Source of the DNA: Pedobacter sp. Leaf176 | GTDB lineage: Bacteria; Bacteroidota; Bacteroidia; Sphingobacteriales; Sphingobacteriaceae | DNA: 64,000 nucleotides | Assembly (NCBI RefSeq): GCF_001424305.1 | Contig: NZ_LMPD01000001.1 | Location: 186,001-250,000, forward strand | Reading direction: 5' to 3' | Part shown: positions 7,769 to 15,827 of the stretch, one piece after another | How positions within the stretch are numbered: position 1 is the first letter of the stretch | How the letters are laid out: each line of letters begins with the position of its first letter | The notes under the pieces: model-generated | What the model saw: the letters and a program-made list of their open reading frames with translations, nothing else | What the model was told of the DNA's origin: nothing | Database searches by the model: none | Program-made: the position numbers and the translations under genes

Positions 7769-10147
7769 ATGGACTCACGTAGAGAATTTTTAAGAAAGGC
7801 GGCATTGTTCACTAGCGCTACAGGTATGGCGAATGCCTTGCCCAGTTCGGTTTTAAAGGCCTTGTCTATAAAAGCCGAGCCTGGCAGCACTTTTCAGGAC
7901 GCAGAGCATATTGTTTTTCTAATGCAGGAAAACCGGTCGTTTGATCATATGTTTGGTAAAATGAAGGGTGTTCGGGGATTTAATGATCCACATCCCCACA
8001 TTCAACCCGATGGCAATAAAGTTTGGCTGCAAAAAGATGGCCAGGGCTATACCTATGTGCCATTTCATGTAGACATTAACAAAACCAGAATTACCTGGCA
8101 GGGTGGGCTACCCCATTCCTGGAACGATCAGGTTGCAGCCAGGAATGGCGGCAGGTATGATAAATGGTTTCCGGTGAAATCGGCTATGACATTATCCTAT
8201 TATGATAGAAATGACGTACCATTTTATTATGCTTTAGCTGACGCATTTACAATTTGCGATCAGCATTTTTGTTCCTCCTTAACCGGGACAACCCCAAATA
8301 GGTTATTCTTTTTTACGGGAACAGTACGCGGAGAGAAAAGCCTTAATAAAGTCGCCGTTGTTAATAATGACCAGGCTGAATCGCAGAATAATGTTTTTGT
8401 AGATTGGCCAACCTTCCAGGAAATTTTAGAGGATAACGGGATCGATTGGCGGATCTATCAGAATGAACTTTGGACATCAAAACTTCCGGAGGGCGAAATA
8501 GATGATTGGTTAGGGAATTATGGCGATAATCCTGTTGAGTATGTAAAGCGGCACAATGTAAAATTGTCTGCTTATTTCAGAAAAAATGGAGATAATACTG
8601 TAAAACCCGCTTTAACCGCTGCTGAAGTTCAGGCAAAATATGATAAACTTTCGCAACGGGAAAAAAATCTGATAGACAAGGCGTTCCAAACAAATATTAG
8701 CGAAAAGGATTACCTGGAATTAGCGCCTTTTACATTTACCAATGATGAAGGAAAATCCGAGACCATAAACATTCCTAAGGGCGATATTTTTCATCAGTTT
8801 AGAAAAGACGTTGATAGCGGAAAATTGCCTACTGTTTCATGGCTTGTAGCGCCGCAACGATTTTCTGATCATACCAGTTCGCCGCTTTATGGTACCTGGT
8901 ATGTTAGCGAGGCTTTGGATATTTTGACCAAAAATCCTGAAGTTTGGAAGAAAACAATTTTTGTTTTAACGTATGATGAAAACGATGGTTATTTCGACCA
9001 TCAACCACCATTTGTGGTGCCAAATCCTGAAGATGCATCGAGCGGAAAAGTATCTGCCGGAATTAATTATGCGACAGATTTCGAGGTTAGAAAGGGTAGT
9101 CCGATAGGTTTAGGGTACCGTGTCCCAATGGTTATTGCTTCTCCATGGAGCAAAGGGGGATTTGTAAATTCTCAAGTTTTCGATCATACCTCTTCATTAA
9201 TGTTTATGGAGAAATGGTTGAGCAAAAAGACAGGAAAAAGCATTAGGAGCGATAACATCAGCGACTGGAGGCGAAACATTTGCGGGGATTTAACCTCGGC
9301 ATTTCGCCCCTATAGTGGTGAGGAAATAAAATCTCCAGAGGCATTAAAACGAGACACTGTCGTAATGGATATTGGTAACGCAAAGAACAAACCCGCTCAG
9401 GTTGGTCCAACTGCTTTGAACAAAAATGATGTTGCTAAGATTAATAATTTTGAATCTTTCTCCGCTAAGACTTCAGCGCATGCACCCAAACAAGAACAGG
9501 GAACAAAGCCTGCTTGTGCTTTGCCTTATCAAATAAATGTTGATGCAAACCTGCTGCTTAATGAGGTAGAACTTGTTTTTAACGCTGCGAAGACACCGTT
9601 TGGTAATGAAACTGAAACAGTCGGCGTACCTTTTAACATGAATACCATCGCCAGTTTTAAAGGCGTTAAAGGAAAAGTCTGGGCCTATGCGGTAAAAGCC
9701 GGGGATACGATAACAGATAGAATCAATATTGACGATTTTGATAATGAAGTATACGATTTCAGAATTACCGGGCCGAATGGTTTTTACAGGCATTTCACAG
9801 GCAGTAAGAAGAATCCGCAAATTAGCATCAAAGCTAAAGCAGAACAAGGTGGCCTGGTAACTCAAAAACTAACCGGCAATCTGGTTTTCACAATTGAAAA
9901 TAAAGGAACAGCACCTTTTAGTATTCAAATCATAGATAACAAATACAACGCGGCAACGAAGAATGTTAGTTTGAAACCAAAATCTACAATTAATGTGCAT
10001 TTAAACTTATTGAAAAGTGCACATTGGTATGATTTCAGTATCATCCAAACGGGTAATAAGATTTTTAAACATCGTTATGCAGGAAAAATCGAAACCGGTG
10101 AAATTACAGTTACCGATCCTTACATGGGAGGGAGCCTCTCCCTGTGA
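7769..10147 (+). CDS. Phosphocholine-specific phospholipase C, Tat-exported
   Basis: Protein of 792 aa, close to the length of non-haemolytic PlcN. It begins with a twin-arginine signal (MDSRREFLRKAALF). The phosphoesterase domain starts at about residue 45 with HIVFLMQENRSFDHMFG and includes TGTTPNRLFF and TYDENDGYFDH, typical metal and phosphate-binding motifs of this family. Two DUF756-type beta domains make up the C-terminal third. It should release phosphocholine from phosphatidylcholine or sphingomyelin outside the cytoplasmic membrane. With the upstream GDPD domain it suggests scavenging of head groups from phospholipids. The last residues, SLSL after PYMGG, come from a palindromic repeat that reaches into the gene end. 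Confidence 0.9.
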   Translation: MDSRREFLRKAALFTSATGMANALPSSVLKALSIKAEPGSTFQDAEHIVFLMQENRSFDHMFGKMKGVRGFNDPHPHIQPDGNKVWLQKDGQGYTYVPFHVDINKTRITWQGGLPHSWNDQVAARNGGRYDKWFPVKSAMTLSYYDRNDVPFYYALADAFTICDQHFCSSLTGTTPNRLFFFTGTVRGEKSLNKVAVVNNDQAESQNNVFVDWPTFQEILEDNGIDWRIYQNELWTSKLPEGEIDDWLGNYGDNPVEYVKRHNVKLSAYFRKNGDNTVKPALTAAEVQAKYDKLSQREKNLIDKAFQTNISEKDYLELAPFTFTNDEGKSETINIPKGDIFHQFRKDVDSGKLPTVSWLVAPQRFSDHTSSPLYGTWYVSEALDILTKNPEVWKKTIFVLTYDENDGYFDHQPPFVVPNPEDASSGKVSAGINYATDFEVRKGSPIGLGYRVPMVIASPWSKGGFVNSQVFDHTSSLMFMEKWLSKKTGKSIRSDNISDWRRNICGDLTSAFRPYSGEEIKSPEALKRDTVVMDIGNAKNKPAQVGPTALNKNDVAKINNFESFSAKTSAHAPKQEQGTKPACALPYQINVDANLLLNEVELVFNAAKTPFGNETETVGVPFNMNTIASFKGVKGKVWAYAVKAGDTITDRINIDDFDNEVYDFRITGPNGFYRHFTGSKKNPQISIKAKAEQGGLVTQKLTGNLVFTIENKGTAPFSIQIIDNKYNAATKNVSLKPKSTINVHLNLLKSAHWYDFSIIQTGNKIFKHRYAGKIETGEITVTDPYMGGSLSL

Positions 10148-10272
10148 AAGGCAGAAGTTTAGCAGTTTTGTAGCCGCCCTCTCCAAAAGAGAGGGTTCTA
10201 ATGCGCAGTGAGTGAAACCTATAGGTTCAAACCATAACCTTTGTTTCCCTCTCTTCGGGAGAGGGAATGTCA
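10126..10272. repeat. Cluster of palindromic repeats at the end of the phospholipase gene
   Basis: Three short CT/AG-rich palindromes lie in tandem: around 10129-10144 (gggagcctctccc), around 10179-10197 (ccctctccaaaagagaggg) and around 10249-10267 (ccctctcttcgggagaggg). The first overlaps the last codons and the stop of the phospholipase gene. Any of the hairpins could end transcription of that gene or of the convergent DUF2911 gene, though none has a clean T-tract. Confidence 0.6.
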
Positions 10273-10311
10273 CAATTTGCCTAAGCATAAAACGTTCATA
10301 AGATGAGGCCT

Positions 10312-10881
10312 TTAAAAAGCAATTGGCAATTCGACTTGTGTTTTATCCCAGGCAGCGATTAGTGTTGCACCCGTTGTTAATGGCGCAAAGGTGATTGAAA
10401 AATATTCAACTGGTTTAGACAGCGATTTAACCGGAACATTTACACGAACGATGTCTTTCGTTTTGTTATAAGTAAAAGCACCCCATCTATCGGTTTGCGA
10501 ATTCACAATTATCGTCCAGGTATCTTTATTTGGGATTGCAAACAAACTATATGTACCTGGTTTAATCTTCTTTCCGCTGATGGTTACTTTCTTAAAGAAT
10601 TGAATTTCTGTACTCTCGTTGGCGCCGAAACGCCAAACATTTCCAAATTGCTCTAGTACACCAAAAATCGTTCTTCCCTTTTTCTGCGGACGAGAATACA
10701 ACACTTTTATAATCGACCTGGTTGCATCATCAGCTTTAACCTTTGCTGCATTTAAAGGAAAATATACAATATCTGCCGGACTTGGGTCCGCAGGCGCAAA
10801 TTTTACATCACCACCGGTTGCCTCTTGTGCTTTGGCACCAAGGCAAAGGAGAAAGAAAACAACAATGAAGATATTTTTCAT
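10312..10881 (-). CDS. Secreted DUF2911 domain protein
   Basis: Protein of 189 aa with a signal peptide (MKNIFIVVFFLLCLGAKA). The DUF2911 core shows YSRPQKKGRTIFG, the WRFGANESTEIQF stretch, and GTYSLFAIP. The function of the family is unknown; members are periplasmic and common in Bacteroidota. I moved the start from the longest frame (10938) to the ATG at 10881, which opens the signal peptide. It is convergent with the phospholipase gene and separated from it by palindromic repeats. Confidence 0.85.
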   Translation of the reverse strand: MKNIFIVVFFLLCLGAKAQEATGGDVKFAPADPSPADIVYFPLNAAKVKADDATRSIIKVLYSRPQKKGRTIFGVLEQFGNVWRFGANESTEIQFFKKVTISGKKIKPGTYSLFAIPNKDTWTIIVNSQTDRWGAFTYNKTKDIVRVNVPVKSLSKPVEYFSITFAPLTTGATLIAAWDKTQVELPIAF

Positions 10882-10986
10882 TTTTACGTACTTTGTTTTC
10901 ATTAGAAATTGGGTATATAATTCCGACACGATTGTCAAACATTTTGCGCTCGTTCAAAATCTAAATGTTGTGTTAAGACACAAAGA

Positions 10987-11172
10987 CTAATATTTCCTGC
11001 CTTTTACAATAGCGTTTAAAAATAAGCCTGCGGTTAACAAACCTAAAACACCGCCTAATAAAGCGAAAATGTAGCTCTGTGTAATTACGGCTCCTGTTAA
11101 CATACCGAAAAATAGACCTAAAGCATAATAAAGCCAGTTGAAGTTATTGTTGCTGTTTTCTTGTACACTCAT
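10987..11172 (-). CDS. Small two-helix membrane protein, function unknown
   Basis: A 61-aa protein with two hydrophobic segments (about residues 13-33 and 34-54) joined by a short turn and rich in Gly and Leu, ending in KGRKY. A TAnnTTTG element at 11192-11199 lies about 20 nt upstream of the ATG, which supports it as a real gene. I do not recognise a family. It lies after the deacetylase remnant in the same orientation but has its own promoter. Confidence 0.65.
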   Translation of the reverse strand: MSVQENSNNNFNWLYYALGLFFGMLTGAVITQSYIFALLGGVLGLLTAGLFLNAIVKGRKY

Positions 11173-11191
11173 TTTTTTTGATTATTTGAGA

Positions 11192-11199
11192 CAAAGTTA
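11192..11199 (-). promoter_or_regulatory. -7 promoter element of the 61-aa membrane protein gene
   Basis: TAACTTTG on the minus strand fits TAnnTTTG, 19 nt before the ATG. No clear -33 element is seen. Confidence 0.45.
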
Positions 11200-11232
11200 A
11201 TATTTATTTTAATTTTGTTTTGTGATAAATGG

Positions 11233-11960
11233 TTAATGATTTAATAAATTATCGATTTTAGTTAATTCATAGCCATTCTGCTTCAAATAGTTGATTAATT
11301 TAGGAAGTAGTTTATAGAATTTATCGGTTCGGCGGGGGTCGGTTCCAATGTGGAGTAATAGAATGAATCCGTTCAATCGATTCGGTTTAGATTTATTGTA
11401 ATTAGTAATAGATTTAAAAATTTCATCCGATGTTTTATAGCTCTTACCCAATTGAGGATAAGTATAGTCTGCATTCGATCGGGTTCCTGAAGTAAAATTT
11501 ATCAAATCTAAACCAAACTCTTGTGTCCAGTCCGCAATCGTTTTGTTGTACCATTCGTAAGGCGGCAAGAAGAAAGGAGCATCGGTTTTAGTTATTCCAA
11601 AGCGGGATAATTCTTATAATTCGATTTCAAATCTTGTTCAAAGTCACTTTTTGTAATTAATAGACTGTCTCGCTTATTCCAATCACAGTATAGCAAATGT
11701 TTGTCAGAATGTGGGCCGAGGTAATGGCCTTCTTTTTTTAAGCTATTAATCAACGATTTAAATCGCGGATTGCGATAGAAGTTTCCTGTAAAAAAGAATG
11801 AGGCTTTTATGTCATTATTGCTCAATGTTTCTCTGATAACTTCTCCACCATCTGCAAATTCATTACCTGTAAAAACCAATGCAATTCTCTTTTTGGTTGA
11901 ATCGCCACGAACTGTTGCTCCTAAAATTTTGGTTTCACCTCCGGCGCCGGAGGTAAAGAC
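11233..11960 (-). pseudogene. Polysaccharide deacetylase module, split into two frames downstream of GH9
   Basis: This is the C-terminal module that in related bacteria is fused to the GH9 enzyme. The first part (11960 down to 11592, 122 aa) is read in the -1 frame relative to GH9. It has IALVFTGNEFADGGEVI and the HSDKH metal motif. It ends at TAA 11594-11592. The second part (11613 down to 11233, 126 aa) is again one frame back and has FGITKTDAP, FFLPPYEWYN and LLHIGTDPRRTDKF. The two parts join cleanly near 11611-11618 if one A is restored, so that junction looks like a single-base deletion or a sequence error. The junction with GH9 at 11960-11966 carries a frameshift-like signal, described separately. 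Neither part has a credible start of its own. Confidence 0.75.
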
Positions 11961-13765
11961 TTTTTTGGCGATGATGCGGCCTCCTTCGCTGCGAGCAAAT
12001 ATATTAATGAAGCCGTTCCGTCCATCGTTGGTTCGTTAGTGCTATAATCGCCATAGTCATCATGATAAACGGCCAAAGCACTTTGGAAATCGGCGTATTC
12101 GTCGGTATTTGCTAATGTAATCCCAATAAGACCTTGATAGATATTGGTATAAACCGGACCATCCACCAGGCCGCCATCGATTGGATAATTTTTTAAATGC
12201 ATAAAAGCGGAGTGAGGGTCTGTGGGTGTATCCTCCCAATCCGGCAAACCATAAACCATACTGGTTCCCCAAGGGTTGCAACCGAAAAGCCAGTCAAAAT
12301 TTGCCTGTTCCAACTCATTAAAGGTTTCATCGCCACTTAAATTGGCGTACCAACTACATTGAATGGCAAATGATACCGTTAAATTATTGCTACACCAAAT
12401 AAAAGGAATGCCCCGGTAAAATGCATTTTCTTTAGCCCTATTCCAAACCAGTTCGATTCCTTGTTTGTAGTAACCAGTAATTTTCGCCTTGTCATTACCG
12501 ATTAATTGTTTTGATAATTCGTTATGGCCAATATTTATAAACGGATAATATTGGTAGTGAGCGGCGGTGTCCTTTTGCATCCAGGGCGTAATTTTTTCAC
12601 TTTCAGCATAAGCAAGTGCATTTGATAAAGCTTTTCGGCGCACTTTCTTTTTTCCGTAATTCAATACTGCCGAAGCCAGTTCCATATCATCAACCCAGTT
12701 TTCTTCTGCATAAATATATGGTGATCTTACCGAAGCCGTTTGCGTTACGCCGGGCTTTTTTAGAGCAAAATGATAGGCACTTTTGGCTTTTTCAGCCAAT
12801 AATGCAGAATAATTATCATCCTGATGTTTAAAAATCTCCGATCCTAAACTAAATGCACCACTAAATTTTGCTGCGGTTGAACTTGTGCCAGTGGTTGTGT
12901 TTAAAAACTTTCCCCTTTGCTGCGGCATTCCTGTAATAAAATATAGCGGTCGCTCAAAACCTTTTCCATACTGACTGTCTTCTTTGGGAATACGCATGGT
13001 GATGTGGTCACGATCATCAGCAAGTTGATTAAACATTATATTCTTCTTAGGGTGCATTTTCAGCAGCCAATCTAACCCCCACTTCGCTTCATCTAATATA
13101 TCGGCCTTACCGTTTTTACCATCTAAACCATTTGCTTGTTTTTTATCTCGAAAAACTGAAGGAAAATCCCGGTAGGCCATTAACAAATGATAGGTTGCGT
13201 TTGCCGATGTTGTTGAATACTGCAGATAATCGCTCGCGTCGTGCCACCCGCCCGATGCATTGAAGTACGTGCTGTCTTTTATTCCAGCTTCTGAACCATA
13301 AAGAACATAACCATCGCGTGTATGGCAGCTATCCTTTAAAAATGGATTAAAACCACTTCTTTGCTGGCGCATATAACGGAGACAAAAATCGGCAGCCCCT
13401 TTGTAAACCGTATCATTAATTAAAAACAATGGTGATAAAACCCCGTTTGCCTTTATATAAAATCTTCCTTTAAGTTTAAAACCGGAAAAATTTAATCGGG
13501 CTGTTTTATTAAATGGTCCATAAGCGCCAAAAGATTCTACATCTGAAGATTTATAAACCAATCGGTCTGTACCTTTTTCGATAATTTCAAAATAAGAGGG
13601 GATTTCATCTGTTTTAGTTCCCCAAACTGCGACTTTAATTGAGGCAGGCGTGTACCCGAGCAAGTTAATTCTTATCCAGCTTTGCTGAATTTCTTTATCG
13701 GTTTTTTTGAAAGAATAGGTCAACACCAGAATTGATGAAATCACGAACGTACTGATTTTTCTCAT
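11921..13765 (-). CDS. Glycoside hydrolase family 9 endoglucanase
   Basis: Protein of 614 aa in the zero frame. A signal peptide (MRKISTFVISSILVLTYS) is followed by an Ig-like cellulase N-terminal domain at about residues 30-120 (IRINLLGY, FSGFKLKGRFYIKANG). The alpha-barrel GH9 domain runs from about 125 to 590. The catalytic Asp pair lies in GGWHDASDYLQY and the acid Glu in DYSTNEPTMDG. GH9 enzymes cleave beta-1,4-glucans. After LLAAKEAASSPKK the zero frame adds only SLPPAPEVKPKF and stops at TAG 11923-11921. A -1 slip on the A AAA AAG at 11966-11960 would instead continue into a deacetylase module. Either way the GH9 domain is complete. Confidence 0.9.
   Translation of the reverse strand: MRKISTFVISSILVLTYSFKKTDKEIQQSWIRINLLGYTPASIKVAVWGTKTDEIPSYFEIIEKGTDRLVYKSSDVESFGAYGPFNKTARLNFSGFKLKGRFYIKANGVLSPLFLINDTVYKGAADFCLRYMRQQRSGFNPFLKDSCHTRDGYVLYGSEAGIKDSTYFNASGGWHDASDYLQYSTTSANATYHLLMAYRDFPSVFRDKKQANGLDGKNGKADILDEAKWGLDWLLKMHPKKNIMFNQLADDRDHITMRIPKEDSQYGKGFERPLYFITGMPQQRGKFLNTTTGTSSTAAKFSGAFSLGSEIFKHQDDNYSALLAEKAKSAYHFALKKPGVTQTASVRSPYIYAEENWVDDMELASAVLNYGKKKVRRKALSNALAYAESEKITPWMQKDTAAHYQYYPFINIGHNELSKQLIGNDKAKITGYYKQGIELVWNRAKENAFYRGIPFIWCSNNLTVSFAIQCSWYANLSGDETFNELEQANFDWLFGCNPWGTSMVYGLPDWEDTPTDPHSAFMHLKNYPIDGGLVDGPVYTNIYQGLIGITLANTDEYADFQSALAVYHDDYGDYSTNEPTMDGTASLIYLLAAKEAASSPKKSLPPAPEVKPKF
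11937..11986 (-). promoter_or_regulatory. Candidate -1 ribosomal frameshift signal in the GH9 gene
   Basis: Reading the mRNA: AAGGAGG at 11986-11980, 13 nt, then the heptamer A AAA AAG at 11966-11960, exactly in register with the GH9 codons (CCA AAA AAG). A 5-nt spacer (TCTTT) follows, then a hairpin at 11954-11937 with arms ACCTCCG and CGGAGGT around GCGC. These are the three parts of the E. coli dnaX frameshift site. A -1 slip gives GTC TTT ACC and enters the deacetylase frame. The rival reading is a lost A in a six-A run. Confidence 0.5.
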
Positions 13766-13832
13766 TTTGAAAGGAAGATTTTAAACCTAAATTACTGTTT
13801 TATCAAGGAAATGTAAAAGATAGCGGAAAACA

Positions 13833-13865
13833 TTTGGAAGTTAATCAATCGTTTGATTAATTTTG
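13833..13865 (+). promoter_or_regulatory. Promoter and TetR operator of the efflux operon
   Basis: A -33 TTTG at 13833-13836 and a -7 TAATTTTG at 13858-13865 are spaced 21 nt apart, the normal Bacteroidota spacing. Between and overlapping them is the palindrome TTAATCAATCGTTTGATTAA at 13841-13860 (8-bp arms, 4-nt centre). A repressor bound there would cover the promoter, so autoregulation by the TetR gene 12 nt downstream is the natural inference. Confidence 0.75.
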
Positions 13866-13876
13866 CGGCATAAGAA

Positions 13877-14503
13877 ATGAAAACAGAAAAGCTAGATAAA
13901 AAACAAGCCATACTTGAGGCTGCTGAAAAGTTGTTTTGCGAAACAGGTTACGAAGGCACGTCAACCCGCCAGATTGCAAAGGAGTCTGGTGCAAACATGG
14001 CAATGATTAATTATTATTTCGGGTCGAAAGAAGGGGTTTTTATTGAGATTATGAATAATCGGATTGCAGGATTCGCATCTCAACTGAAAATTATTAACGA
14101 AGATAAAATTTCATCCCTTGAAAAACTGCACAAAGTGATTCAGGGATATGCAAACAGAATATTTTCGAACATCGCATTTCATAAAATGATGCATAGAGAA
14201 CTTTCGCTCACCCAAAGGCCAGAAATGTATGATAAAATTAAGAATGCAATGAATCAAAACATGTTGCTTCTTGATCGGATAATCATAGATGGAATTGAGG
14301 ATGGTAGCTTTAACAACGTAGATGTAAGAATGGTTATTTCAACCATCATGGGCACATTAACAAATGTTGTTATCGCACCGCATAAAATTGCTCAGGGAAC
14401 AACTATCGACTTAAACAACCCCAAAGAAAACAAACTTATTAAAGAACGAGCCATCGCCCATTTACAAAACCTTGTAACAGTTTATTTAACAACAAAAAGA
14501 TGA
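13877..14503 (+). CDS. TetR family transcriptional regulator of the efflux operon
   Basis: Protein of 208 aa. The N-terminal helix-turn-helix (about residues 8-55) has ILEAAEKLFCETGYEGTSTRQIAKESG and INYYFGSKEGVF, the hallmark of TetR regulators. The remainder is the helical ligand-binding domain. It is the first gene of an operon with an outer-membrane channel, a membrane-fusion protein and a 14-helix MFS pump; its stop overlaps the next start by 4 nt (ATGA). A palindrome sits between the -33 and -7 elements upstream. It most likely represses this operon until an efflux substrate binds. The ligand cannot be told from the sequence. Confidence 0.92.
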   Translation: MKTEKLDKKQAILEAAEKLFCETGYEGTSTRQIAKESGANMAMINYYFGSKEGVFIEIMNNRIAGFASQLKIINEDKISSLEKLHKVIQGYANRIFSNIAFHKMMHRELSLTQRPEMYDKIKNAMNQNMLLLDRIIIDGIEDGSFNNVDVRMVISTIMGTLTNVVIAPHKIAQGTTIDLNNPKENKLIKERAIAHLQNLVTVYLTTKR

Positions 14504-15819
14504 TACCCAAATCGATTAGATTAATGCTTGTGGCATCATTAATTCCGGCGGTCATGCTTGCACAAAGCACAAAGGAATTAAATATCAACCAGGCAATTGA
14601 ACTTGGCATAGCCAATAGTAAAAACTTAAAACTCTCCCAAAATAAGATAGATCAGGCCGTTGCTCAGCTTGAAGTGGTTAAAGACAACGCGCTGCCTACG
14701 GCTAGCGCAAGTTTCATTTACAACCATGCTGAAATTCCCACAACCACTTTTACGCTGCCTGGCGGAGGCTCTTCCTTACAATTACCTAAAAGAGCTGATG
14801 CTTTTGTTGGCACAGCAGCAGTTCAGGAATTGGTTTACGGCGGTGGCAAATTGAAGTATGCAAAAGAATCGACCAAATTGCTGGCCGATGTAGCACGTTT
14901 AGATGCTGATAAAAGTAAAGAGGAAATCACTTATGCAGTTATCAGTACTTATTATAACTTATATAAAGTTGAACAAAGCAGGAAAGTTGTTGATCAGAAT
15001 TTAGAGTCTATCGCGGGTCAAATTAAACAGGCTCAACGTTTCTTCGAACAAGGGATTGTTACTAAGAATGATGTATTGCGATTCCAATTGCAGCAAGCAA
15101 ATGTTACGCTTACCCAAATGGATATAGAAAGCAACCGTAAAGTAATTAACTATAACCTTGATATCCTTTTAGGTTTACCTGAAGATACTGAAGTTAAAAT
15201 AATTGACCCGAATGCAGATTTAAAAGCCGCGGGTTCCTTAGGTGATTATATTTCGCAGGCAATGGTTAACCGCCAGGAACTGAAACAACTTGATGTGCAA
15301 AACAAAGTTGCCGATTATAACATCAAATCCATTAAAGCAAATACTTTACCGACCGTAGGTGTTGGCGCGAATTTATACTACATTAATCCAAGTGGTAATT
15401 TTATTCCGCCTGCAAACCAATATTTAATGCCAGTAACATTAGGTGCAACGGTGAGCTGGAATATCGCAAGTCTTTGGACAAACCGAAACAAAGTGAGCGA
15501 GGCTAAAGTCCAGCAAAGCGAAATCACAATTCAGAAAGACATTTTATCTGATAATGTTAAAACTGATATCAATAAAAACTTTCAAAATTATCAGGTGGCG
15601 ATGAACAAGATTCAGGTTTTGGAAACGTCCATTGCTCAGGCTACGGAAAACGATAAATTATTAGCATCGAAATACAAGAATAACGTTGCATCTGTTACCG
15701 ATAGAATCGATGCAGAAACACTATTATATCAGGCAAAAATAAACTTAGAAATCGCTAAAGCCGATGCGGGTTTAGCTTACTATACATTACTAAAATCAAC
15801 AGGAAAAATAACGCAATAA
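14500..15819 (+). CDS. TolC family outer-membrane efflux protein
   Basis: Protein of 439 aa with a signal peptide (about residues 1-21, ending MLAQ) and two repeats of the long helical hairpins of the OEP family, for example LNINQAIELGIANSKNLKLSQNKI in the first and LGDYISQAMVNRQELKQLDVQN in the second. It forms the trimeric channel through the outer membrane for the HlyD and MFS partners encoded next. It overlaps the TetR gene by 4 nt and is followed 8 nt later by the fusion protein gene, so they are cotranscribed. Confidence 0.92.
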   Translation: MIPKSIRLMLVASLIPAVMLAQSTKELNINQAIELGIANSKNLKLSQNKIDQAVAQLEVVKDNALPTASASFIYNHAEIPTTTFTLPGGGSSLQLPKRADAFVGTAAVQELVYGGGKLKYAKESTKLLADVARLDADKSKEEITYAVISTYYNLYKVEQSRKVVDQNLESIAGQIKQAQRFFEQGIVTKNDVLRFQLQQANVTLTQMDIESNRKVINYNLDILLGLPEDTEVKIIDPNADLKAAGSLGDYISQAMVNRQELKQLDVQNKVADYNIKSIKANTLPTVGVGANLYYINPSGNFIPPANQYLMPVTLGATVSWNIASLWTNRNKVSEAKVQQSEITIQKDILSDNVKTDINKNFQNYQVAMNKIQVLETSIAQATENDKLLASKYKNNVASVTDRIDAETLLYQAKINLEIAKADAGLAYYTLLKSTGKITQ

Positions 15820-15827
15820 ATACAGCA

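Noticed and set aside
11592..11618. A second programmed frameshift in the deacetylase module
   Set aside because: No slippery heptamer or stable downstream hairpin is present; a single lost A explains it better.
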